In this document: positions 1 to 5,095 of the stretch, piece after piece
Numbering within the stretch: the first letter of the stretch is position 1
Layout: every line of letters starts with the position of its first letter
From: JAFAVZ01 sp036009105
Lineage (GTDB): Bacteria; Acidobacteriota; Thermoanaerobaculia; Gp7-AA8
Length of the DNA: 5,095 nt
Assembly: GCA_036009105.1 (NCBI GenBank)
Contig: DASYMJ010000166.1
Span: 1-5,095 of the forward strand
Direction: 5' to 3'
Notes under the pieces: generated by a model
Database searches by the model: none
Seen by the model: only the letters and a program-made list of their open reading frames with translations
What the model was told of the DNA's origin: nothing
Position numbers and translations under genes: made by a program

Positions 1-1656
1 CGCAACAACAACCGCGACGCGCAGCTCGCCGCCCACGCCTTCCTCGACGGCGGCCCTCTCGGCACGCACGATCTCGCGGCCGGCCTCGATCGCTTCGTCC
101 AGGACCGTTACGCCAGCAACCATCAGTCGGGAAGCAATTTCTCGCTCTTCGTCACCCGCGTGCAGTCCGTCGACGGCGTGATCTATCCGGTGGTCACGCC
201 GTCCAATGCGAACGGCGGCGGCACGTTCATCCGCTGGACCCCGATCCTGGTCGACGCACGGGCCAACGACCTGCGCACCGACTCGGCCTATGTCAACGAC
301 GTCTGGACGCCCGGCCGCCGCTGGCGGCTCTCCCTCGGCGCGCGCTTCGACCGCAACCACGCCACCGACGCGGACGGCACGATCGCCTCGGATGACGCCC
401 GGCTCTCGCCCCGCCTCTCCGTGCAGTACGACCTGCGCGGCGACGGGCGGCAGCACCTCAGCGCCTCCTTCGCCGACTACACGACGCTCATCGCCGACAG
501 CGTCGCCTCGTCCAATCAGACCGCCGGCAACGCGGCGGCCATCGACTTCGCATACCGCGGTCCGGCCATCAACGACAAGGCGTTGAACACCTCGATGGAC
601 GACGTGATCCGCATGGTCTTCGAGTTCTTCAACAACACCCAGGGCGGCACGGCGAACCGCAACGCGAACAACCTCCGAGCCAACGGCTCGCGGACCATTC
701 CGGGGTATGCGACCTATTTCGACGGGACGCTCGCCTCGCCGTATGTCCGCGAGCTCACCCTCGGGTATGGCGCGCAGCTGGGGCGCAACGGCTACCTGCG
801 GGCCGATCTCATCCACCGCGACTGGCACGACTTCTACGTGCAGAGCGTGACCACGGGAACGCGCCATACGAACACGCCGCTCGGTATTCCGGTCGACCTC
901 GCCCTGATCCGGAACAGCAACAACGTCCAGCGCCGCTACCGCGGCCTGCAGCTCCAGACGCGCTGGACGCCGGAGCACTTCGACATCGGCGCTCACTACA
1001 CCTGGTCCACCCTGCGCGGAAACGACGAGGGAGAGACGGCGACGAACGGCGCCTTGCCCAACGTCGATCCGCGGATCTATTACCCCGAGTACTTCGGCTA
1101 CGAGCGCAATGCGCCGGTCGGCTATCTGTCAGGCGATGAGCGCCACCGGCTGCGCGCCTGGGCCGGCTATGAGCGCCTGGTCGGCCGCATGAGCGTGGCG
1201 CTCTCGCTGCTGCACAGCTTCGACTCCGGGCTGCCTTTTTCGATCGCCGCGCCGATCAATCTCACCCGTTACGCCGGCGCGCCGGCCAATCCCGGCTACA
1301 ACGCCGTTCCGAACGGCATCTACTACTTCAGCGGCCGGGGCGAGCTGCGCACCGACGACATCCAATCGACGGACGCCGCCCTGCGCACCGCGTTTCGCGC
1401 GGGCCGCGTGGAGTGGTTCGCCCAGGGCGATGTGCTGAACGTCTTCAACCGCGCCGGCATCGCCGATCCGACGCGCATCAGCACCGCGGTGACCACCGCC
1501 GCGACGTCCACCACCCTGCAGCCGTTCGATCCCGCCAGGGAGACGCCGGTCCTCGGCGTCCACTACCAGCTCGCCCCGAGCTTCGGCCAGCCGCTCAACA
1601 ACCTCGCCTACCAGACGCCGCGCACCTGGCGCATTTCCCTCGGCGCGCGGTTCTGA
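1..1656 (+). CDS. TonB-dependent receptor, Oar-like, C-terminal beta-barrel part (5' partial)
   Basis: The frame is open from the first base, so the gene enters from the left; 551 codons remain before the TGA at 1654. The product would be an outer-membrane beta-barrel that imports a ligand using TonB energy. Visible signs are alternating polar/aromatic strands such as WRLSLGARFDRN (about residues 108-119), the barrel-region phrases LGTHDLAAGLDRF near the start and GYLSGDERHRLRAWAGYE later, a DVLNVFN strand near the end, and a final strand WRISLGARF ending in the C-terminal phenylalanine typical of BAM-assembled barrels. The repertoire matches the large receptors with an N-terminal carboxypeptidase-regulatory-like domain found in Acidobacteriota; family members usually exceed 900 residues, so the plug and N-terminal domain are probably off-window. 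The ligand cannot be read from this part. No frameshift or internal stop is seen. It converges with the oxidase gene. Confidence 0.92.
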   Translation, partial: RNNNRDAQLAAHAFLDGGPLGTHDLAAGLDRFVQDRYASNHQSGSNFSLFVTRVQSVDGVIYPVVTPSNANGGGTFIRWTPILVDARANDLRTDSAYVNDVWTPGRRWRLSLGARFDRNHATDADGTIASDDARLSPRLSVQYDLRGDGRQHLSASFADYTTLIADSVASSNQTAGNAAAIDFAYRGPAINDKALNTSMDDVIRMVFEFFNNTQGGTANRNANNLRANGSRTIPGYATYFDGTLASPYVRELTLGYGAQLGRNGYLRADLIHRDWHDFYVQSVTTGTRHTNTPLGIPVDLALIRNSNNVQRRYRGLQLQTRWTPEHFDIGAHYTWSTLRGNDEGETATNGALPNVDPRIYYPEYFGYERNAPVGYLSGDERHRLRAWAGYERLVGRMSVALSLLHSFDSGLPFSIAAPINLTRYAGAPANPGYNAVPNGIYYFSGRGELRTDDIQSTDAALRTAFRAGRVEWFAQGDVLNVFNRAGIADPTRISTAVTTAATSTTLQPFDPARETPVLGVHYQLAPSFGQPLNNLAYQTPRTWRISLGARF

Positions 1657-1694
1657 AGGGCGACGCGGAGGCGGTTGGGCCGCCGCGTCGCTCT
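1657..1694. terminator. Hairpin between convergent genes, probable shared terminator
   Basis: The 42-base gap between the receptor stop and the oxidase stop contains a perfect 9-bp inverted repeat, GCGACGCGG at 1660-1668 and CCGCGTCGC at 1683-1691. On the plus strand it extends to 12 bp with one G-U pair (1657-1668 with 1683-1694), around a 14-base loop. No T-run follows on either strand, so it is not a textbook intrinsic terminator. Its position between two converging stop codons makes a bidirectional termination or 3'-end protection role the simplest reading. Confidence 0.5.
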
Positions 1695-1698
1695 CTCG

Positions 1699-4245
1699 TC
1701 AGTGATGTGAGAACGGCGGCTGCAGCGGCGTCACGTACACCACCGTCATCATCCCGCGGTCTTCGTGGGCGAGGATGTGGCAGTGCAGGACGTAGTAGCC
1801 GGCGTAGTCGACGAAGCGGCTGCGCATCTTGAAGTAGCCGGGCACTTTGACCGCAGGGCCGGTCCCGTTCGTAAAGAGGCCGCCGGAGGGGATGGAGAAG
1901 ACGTCCCACCAGATGTTCGACGGCGCCGGAACGTTGGAGCAGGGCTTCCAGGTGGTCGGGTCGTTCAGGTTGATCAGGCACTGTCCGGCGCCGGGGCTGG
2001 AGGTCACGTAGACGGGTCGGGCCGGGTTCGAGTTCGGAACCGTGGCTGTCGGATCGAAGATCTCCACCACCTGGAACGGGTTGATGTGGATGTGGAAGGG
2101 GTGGGAGATGCGGTTGCCGCCCGTGCCGCCGGTGGCGGTCGCCGTCTTGGGGTACGTCTCGTTGACGATCTTCCACTCCTCGATCTGATTGAGCACCACG
2201 GCCGCGCCGACCTCGCCGTCGAACAGCTTGCCATCGATCTTGTGCATGGCCGGGTTCGCGATCGGCGCGTTCGGCGAGGAGGAGAAGCGCAACTCGCGCG
2301 TCGCCTTCACCGCGTCCGCCTTGATGTCCACCAGGTACGGCGGGAAAGTGAGCGGCCGGCTGAGGAACTGCATGTTCGCGGCCGTGCCGGACACCACCAC
2401 GTTCAGCAGCGTGAGCTGCACGGCGGCCGAGGCGCGATCGGCCGGGTCGACCGTGTTATTGACCAGCACCGAATAGGTGCCGGGCGCCGCCGGCGCCTGG
2501 ACCAGGAGGTCGGCGCGGTTGCCGGAGGCGAGGAGGAACGGGTTGTTGTTGCTCGCCTGGTAATTCGTGTCGTTGAACTGCACGCCGTCCTGGGCCAGCT
2601 GCTTCCACTTCAGCCTGGCCGGAGAGAGGAAGTACGCGCCGGCGCGGCTGGACGTATTGGCGATGCGCCACCACTGCACCTCGCCCGGCCGCATGGCGAT
2701 CACCGGCTGCAACTGGCCGTTGACCGCGAAATAGGGATCGGCGCCGCCGGCCCCGCGCTCCAGGAAGGAGGTGCCGCCGAGCTGCTGCACCACCAGCACC
2801 TGCTGCTTGATGCCGCCAGGGTATTGCGCCTTGATCTCGTCGTCGTATTTCCCTTCGATGATGAAGACGCCGGTCATGCCGTTTGAAACGTTGATCGTGG
2901 TCGAGCCGTGCTTGTGGGCGTGGTACCAGTGCGTGCCCGGCGCCTGGCCCATGATCAGCGGCCGCTGCGGCGCCTGCGTCTCGTCCATCTCCGCCGCGCC
3001 GGCCCCTTCCGCGTGCGCCGACATCATGTCCGCCGGCGGCGCGGGCGGCCAGGTGGTGGAGGTGTAATCGGGCAGGCGGTAGCAGTAGGGAACGGCGCCG
3101 ACGTAGTACTGCGGCCAGGCGCCGTTGGCGATGGCGTTCTGATTCTGCCTGTACCACTCCGGCGCGTACTGCTGCACCGTCTGGTCGGCCCAGTCGCGGA
3201 ACGACTTCGGCGCGTCCAGCCAGAGGCGCGGCCACTGCTTCGGCACGGTGGCGGAGGGGAGCTGGGCCTCGCACTGGCTGTAGAAATCGTTGAAGGGAGC
3301 CTGCACGCTGGCCGCGGTGATGGCCGGCGTGCGGCTCGCGTTCGCCGCTCGCGGCGAGGGCTTGATCTGCAGGAACACGTTGTCGCCGGTCGTGCTCGGG
3401 TTGGTATGCGTGCCGTGATAGTGGACGTTCGTATTGATCGACTCGTTGAAGCAGTCGGGGTACTTGTCCACGATGGGGTAGATCGGCGAGACCGCGCCGT
3501 TCTTCACGGTCGAGAACTCGTCGCACTTGCCGATGTCGGCGCGCGGGAAATTGAGCGGGTCGATGAGGTTCAGAAAGGTCAGCTCGATGAGGTCGCCGAC
3601 CCGCCCGCGGATGGTCGGCCCGGGCAGCGGATTGAGCACCGGCGCACCGGGGTCCTGACTTCCTCGCGGCGCGTCCTTGCTGTAGGCCCGGACCCACTGC
3701 TGGAAGCAGAGGACCTTGGTCGGATCGACCGTGCCATCGGGCTTGAGCAGCGATCCGGCCACACGCTTGCCGCCCTGCACGAACGGGATGCGCACGTTCG
3801 CGCCGGCCGTGACCAGCGTCCCCTTCAGGATGTTCGCGCTCCTGGCGGAGATCTCGGGCACGGGCTGCAGCGGCGTGCCGACGATCGAGCTGCAATCGAT
3901 CGGCGTACCCGACTGCGCCTTCAGGGACGGACCGAAGAGCCCGAGCAGCAGCGCGCAGATCAGGAAGGCGGCCAGCTTGATGGTGCCCGTCTCGGTGTGG
4001 CCGGGCGTGATGCACTTGTACGAAATGCTCGACCCGGCGGTGCCCTGGCAGACGTACGTCGGCTTCGAGGACGTGAACGGTTGGATCGGTTCCGTGAAGG
4101 TGACTCCGCTGATGGCGATCTGATGAACGGCATCGGTCCGGTTCGCCCACGAAACGCAGTCGTTGATGCTGGCGGCGAGCGGATCGGGCGAAAACTGCGT
4201 CTGCCCGCCTGCCGGTTGCGAGATGTTGATGGACCAGTCGGCCAT
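1699..4245 (-). CDS. Multicopper oxidase with N-terminal cupredoxin-like domain and internal signal peptide
   Basis: 848 residues. Multicopper oxidases take electrons from a substrate (phenols, metal ions such as Cu(I), Mn or Fe) at a type 1 copper and reduce O2 to water at a trinuclear centre. All four ligand motifs are intact: HYHG (H275, H277), HWYHAH (H442, H444), HPFHIH (H715, H718, H720) and HCHILAHEDRGM (H821, C822, H823, H827, axial M832). The last matches the CueO-type pattern. The oxidase part (112-848, about 737 residues) is much longer than CueO (about 490 mature). H277-H442 is 165 residues apart versus about 38 in CueO, and the third-to-fourth motif gap is also enlarged. Eight non-ligand cysteines suggest disulfides and export. 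Residues 1-89 form a separate cupredoxin-like domain (H41, C78, H83), followed by a signal-peptide-like segment at 90-111. The chosen start has a strong GAGGGGGAG ribosome site. Substrate unknown; CopA, CueO or laccase naming would be a guess. Confidence 0.9.
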   Translation of the reverse strand: MADWSINISQPAGGQTQFSPDPLAASINDCVSWANRTDAVHQIAISGVTFTEPIQPFTSSKPTYVCQGTAGSSISYKCITPGHTETGTIKLAAFLICALLLGLFGPSLKAQSGTPIDCSSIVGTPLQPVPEISARSANILKGTLVTAGANVRIPFVQGGKRVAGSLLKPDGTVDPTKVLCFQQWVRAYSKDAPRGSQDPGAPVLNPLPGPTIRGRVGDLIELTFLNLIDPLNFPRADIGKCDEFSTVKNGAVSPIYPIVDKYPDCFNESINTNVHYHGTHTNPSTTGDNVFLQIKPSPRAANASRTPAITAASVQAPFNDFYSQCEAQLPSATVPKQWPRLWLDAPKSFRDWADQTVQQYAPEWYRQNQNAIANGAWPQYYVGAVPYCYRLPDYTSTTWPPAPPADMMSAHAEGAGAAEMDETQAPQRPLIMGQAPGTHWYHAHKHGSTTINVSNGMTGVFIIEGKYDDEIKAQYPGGIKQQVLVVQQLGGTSFLERGAGGADPYFAVNGQLQPVIAMRPGEVQWWRIANTSSRAGAYFLSPARLKWKQLAQDGVQFNDTNYQASNNNPFLLASGNRADLLVQAPAAPGTYSVLVNNTVDPADRASAAVQLTLLNVVVSGTAANMQFLSRPLTFPPYLVDIKADAVKATRELRFSSSPNAPIANPAMHKIDGKLFDGEVGAAVVLNQIEEWKIVNETYPKTATATGGTGGNRISHPFHIHINPFQVVEIFDPTATVPNSNPARPVYVTSSPGAGQCLINLNDPTTWKPCSNVPAPSNIWWDVFSIPSGGLFTNGTGPAVKVPGYFKMRSRFVDYAGYYVLHCHILAHEDRGMMTVVYVTPLQPPFSHH
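3913..3978 (-). other. Internal signal-peptide-like segment of the oxidase (residues 90-111)
   Basis: The segment begins with K90, has a hydrophobic core LAAFLICALLLGLFG, then PSLKAQS, which fits a signal peptidase I site after LKA (cleavage near A110/Q111). It would be a normal Sec signal peptide if the preceding codon were ATG; that codon is ATC (I89, bases 3979-3981). No ATG, GTG or TTG lies in frame immediately upstream. It may act as an internal export signal or as a signal-anchor helix. Confidence 0.65.
3979..4245 (-). other. Cupredoxin-like domain at the N-terminus of the oxidase (residues 1-89)
   Basis: This domain has the plastocyanin/azurin-type layout: an early strand with D-x-V-x-W-x-N (around D29-N35), a histidine in VHQIAI (H41), and a late loop YKCITPGH giving C78 and H83. 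The C-x4-H spacing equals that of azurin. The expected axial methionine is missing: the azurin-spaced position is G87 and the amicyanin-spaced position is T86, so any type 1 copper site would lack a strong axial ligand, or the site is degenerate. Two further cysteines (C30, C66) could pair. No signal peptide precedes the domain, since the N-terminus MADWSINISQP is polar. An electron-transfer or copper-donor role towards the oxidase is inference only. Confidence 0.7.
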
Positions 4246-4251
4246 GTGGTG

Positions 4252-4260
4252 CTCCCCCTC
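4252..4260 (-). promoter_or_regulatory. Ribosome-binding site of the oxidase gene
   Basis: GAGGGGGAG on the minus strand lies 6 bases before the ATG at 4243-4245. It is a strong Shine-Dalgarno match at good spacing, and it supports translation beginning at the cupredoxin domain rather than at the internal signal peptide. Confidence 0.75.
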
Positions 4261-4313
4261 AACTAAGGAGTGATGGGAGAGGCCGCATCCCTACCCGCTT
4301 TCGGTCTGCTGCC

Positions 4314-4337
4314 TGGTCGATCGACCATTCTCGATCA
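4314..4337. repeat. Nested palindromes just after the prepilin gene
   Basis: A perfect 14-bp palindrome TGGTCGATCGACCA occupies 4314-4327. A second inverted repeat overlaps it: on the minus strand GATCGA (4331-4336) and TCGATC (4319-4324) are separated by six bases. The two cannot pair at the same time as RNA. The element touches the prepilin TGA stop and sits in the 89-base gap before the oxidase. It could be an operator for the oxidase gene or a weak processing/termination hairpin (5-bp stem, GATC loop). No T-run follows. The rest of the gap shows only the oxidase ribosome site, and I see no convincing -35/-10 pair. Confidence 0.45.
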
Positions 4338-4931
4338 CCGGCTCAGGCGCCAGCCGATCCCCTCCAGCCCGTAATAGAGGATGCGCAGCGCGCCGCCGTT
4401 GCCGGAGGAGCGGACCATCGCCGCCTCGTCGCCGCGGCCGTTCGTCAGGTAAATCGAGCCGGGCGTGCCGTCGCCGGTGACGGCGAACGAGCAGATGGTG
4501 GAGCTGTTGAACTGCACGGCGGAGGCGCCGAGGGGCATCGGTTTGCCGGTGTCGGGATCGGGGACGGCGGGGGCGAGGCCGATGCGGGCGAAGGCCTTGT
4601 GCGGGAAGAGAGGGCGGGGGCCGTCCACCAGGCGGTCGACGCCGGACGCGATGTCCCTGTTGCGGACGCCGTCGCGATTGCCGTCCTCATAGACGGCGTA
4701 GCGCCACTCGCCCCCCGCGAGCTCGAACTTCACGCCCCGCTCGGTGGCCAGCAGGCGGGCGTCCTCCTGGGTGATGCGCAGAAGGTCGAAAACCGTCAGT
4801 GCCGCGCCGCGAAGCGCCGCGCGGCGGATCATCCGGTCGAGCGCCGGTAACACGATCGCCACCAGCAGCCCGAGAATCGCTACCGAGACCACCGCTTCGG
4901 GGAGTGTCATGCCTCGCTGCTTTTTTCTCAT
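4335..4931 (-). CDS. GspH/FimT-type prepilin (pseudopilin)
   Basis: 198 residues. A minor prepilin of a type IV pilus or type II secretion-like system: it would be inserted in the inner membrane, cleaved and N-methylated by a prepilin peptidase, then added to the fibre. The N-terminus MRKKQRG|MTLPE is a class III signal with G7 at -1 and the conserved glutamate E12 at +5, followed by a hydrophobic helix to about residue 30. The C-terminal part fits the GspH/FimT fold: GSIYLTNGRG (158-167), then SSGNGGALRILYY (175-187), the usual place of the S-x-x-GRVR-type strand. An EDGNRDGVRNRD stretch (82-93) is a common insert in these proteins. The start at 4931 is chosen because AGGAGG lies 7 bases upstream and gives the correct short leader; an ATG at 4994 would add 21 unfitting residues. 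The gene precedes the oxidase by 89 bases. Which machine it serves cannot be told without the right-hand neighbours. Confidence 0.87.
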   Translation of the reverse strand: MRKKQRGMTLPEAVVSVAILGLLVAIVLPALDRMIRRAALRGAALTVFDLLRITQEDARLLATERGVKFELAGGEWRYAVYEDGNRDGVRNRDIASGVDRLVDGPRPLFPHKAFARIGLAPAVPDPDTGKPMPLGASAVQFNSSTICSFAVTGDGTPGSIYLTNGRGDEAAMVRSSGNGGALRILYYGLEGIGWRLSR

Positions 4932-4938
4932 CGCCGAG

Positions 4939-4944
4939 CCTCCT
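4939..4944 (-). promoter_or_regulatory. Ribosome-binding site of the prepilin gene
   Basis: A full-consensus AGGAGG lies 7 bases before the ATG at 4929-4931. It decides the start codon. It is part of the inverted repeat at 4940-4959 and might therefore be masked in the mRNA. Confidence 0.8.
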
Positions 4945-4959
4945 GCGGCGCGGCAGGAG
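4940..4959 (-). promoter_or_regulatory. Inverted repeat able to sequester the prepilin ribosome-binding site
   Basis: On the prepilin mRNA, CUCCUGC (4953-4959) can pair perfectly with GCAGGAG (4940-4946) around a six-base loop CGCGCC. The 3' arm contains five of the six bases of the Shine-Dalgarno. A second copy of the anti-Shine-Dalgarno string CTCCTGCCG lies further upstream at 4982-4990. The pairing is seen in the sequence; control of translation is inference. Confidence 0.45.
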
Positions 4960-5016
4960 TTCATCGGCGGAGCCACGGGCCCGGCAGGAGGCAAGTGCCT
5001 GACCGTGAAGAAGTAA

Positions 5017-5039
5017 GGGGCGGGCGGGGCGGGGGAGGG
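5017..5039 (+). other. G-quadruplex motif upstream of the prepilin gene
   Basis: Five runs of three to five G (5017-5020, 5022-5024, 5026-5029, 5031-5035, 5037-5039) are separated by single bases C, C, C and A. This is a canonical quadruplex-forming pattern with one-base loops. It lies on the template strand for the prepilin gene, about 86 bases before its start codon. A role in transcription is not shown by the sequence. Confidence 0.6.
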
Positions 5040-5061
5040 TCGTCAAAAACGTTTGCCGGGA

Positions 5062-5092
5062 ATGTAGGGCCGGCTCTCAGCCGGCCCTGCGT
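5062..5092. repeat. Strong palindrome at the right edge, REP-like or a terminator
   Basis: AGGGCCGGCT (5066-5075) and AGCCGGCCCT (5079-5088) form a perfect 10-bp inverted repeat with a three-base loop CTC. With two G-U pairs the stem extends to 14 bp on the plus strand. No T-run follows directly on either strand; on the minus strand TTTTT appears only about 12 bases beyond the stem. The shape resembles extragenic palindromic repeats more than an intrinsic terminator, but only one copy is visible here. Confidence 0.5.
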
Positions 5093-5095
5093 GGA

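Larger units (their letters stand above)
4932..5095. other. Non-coding stretch upstream of the prepilin gene
   Basis: No convincing reading frame is present on either strand. The segment holds the ribosome-site hairpin, the G-quadruplex motif and the edge palindrome. A TTGACG hexamer on the minus strand (5041-5046) resembles a -35 box, but the cytosine-rich stretch that follows has no acceptable -10 at 16-18 bases, so I do not call a promoter. Confidence 0.5.

Noticed and set aside
160..1656. GTG at 160 as the start of the receptor gene
   Set aside because: The same frame is open back to base 1 and translates to receptor-like barrel sequence there (LGTHDLAAGLDRF), so the gene is cut by the window edge rather than starting at 160.
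2456..4150. Long open frame of 564 codons on the minus strand within the oxidase gene
   Set aside because: It is Arg/Ala/Gly/Pro-rich low-complexity sequence with no domain, in another frame of a gene with complete copper motifs. It is a product of high GC content.
2908..4266. Long plus-strand open frame of 452 codons opposite the oxidase
   Set aside because: It is antisense to well-supported coding sequence, Arg/Val/Gly-rich, without recognisable motifs; a typical GC-rich shadow.
4263..4328. A 21-codon minus-strand frame between prepilin and oxidase, as a leader peptide
   Set aside because: It begins inside the palindrome, has no good ribosome site and shows no run of regulatory codons; it is most likely chance.
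4920..4926. A-AAA-AAG slippery heptamer in codons 2-4 of the prepilin
   Set aside because: It matches a -1 frameshift site in form, but it lies at the very start of the gene in the Lys-rich leader. No stimulatory structure or alternative product makes sense.
4932..4994. Longer prepilin with its start at 4994
   Set aside because: It would place 21 Pro/Ala/Gly-rich residues before the leader; the ATG at 4931 has AGGAGG at 7 bases and gives a standard short prepilin leader.
5020..5046. Sigma-70 promoter for the prepilin from TTGACG at 5041-5046
   Set aside because: The 16-18 base spacing lands in a C-rich run with no TATAAT-like hexamer; the nearest AT-rich hexamer is about 24 bases away.

Overview
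The window is GC-rich and densely coding, and reads as a chromosomal piece of a Gram-negative bacterium. It has an outer-membrane TonB-dependent receptor barrel, a secreted-type multicopper oxidase and a type IV pilin/type II secretion-like prepilin. The receptor belongs to the large Oar-like class that is especially abundant in Acidobacteriota. That, together with the GC content and the DGN-x-DGVR stretch in the prepilin, makes an acidobacterium or a similar soil/sediment lineage my best guess. No marker gene is present to prove it.

Layout from left to right: (1) 1-1656 (+) is the C-terminal part of a TonB-dependent receptor whose plug and N-terminus lie beyond the left edge. (2) 1657-1698 is a 42-base gap between convergent genes; it holds a GC-rich hairpin that probably serves as a shared terminator. 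(3) 1699-4245 (-) encodes an 848-residue protein with all four copper-binding motifs of a multicopper oxidase. A small cupredoxin-like domain precedes it, and what looks like a complete Sec signal peptide lies between the two, at residues 90-111. (4) 4246-4334 is an 89-base gap with nested palindromes and a good ribosome-binding site. (5) 4335-4931 (-) is a GspH/FimT-type prepilin with a classical G|MTLPE cleavage site. (6) 4932-5095 holds no gene. It carries an inverted repeat that would pair the prepilin ribosome-binding site, a five-run G-quadruplex motif and a strong REP-like palindrome at the right edge.

The prepilin and the oxidase lie in the same direction, prepilin first, and could be cotranscribed, but nothing in their sequences links their functions. 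The receptor is convergent and belongs to a different transcription unit. There is no transposase, integrase, CRISPR array, tRNA or rRNA.

The most unusual object is the cupredoxin / internal signal peptide / multicopper oxidase fusion. Its domain order poses a topology problem: where does the N-terminal copper domain end up? The rest of the window is ordinary genes plus a few candidate regulatory structures.
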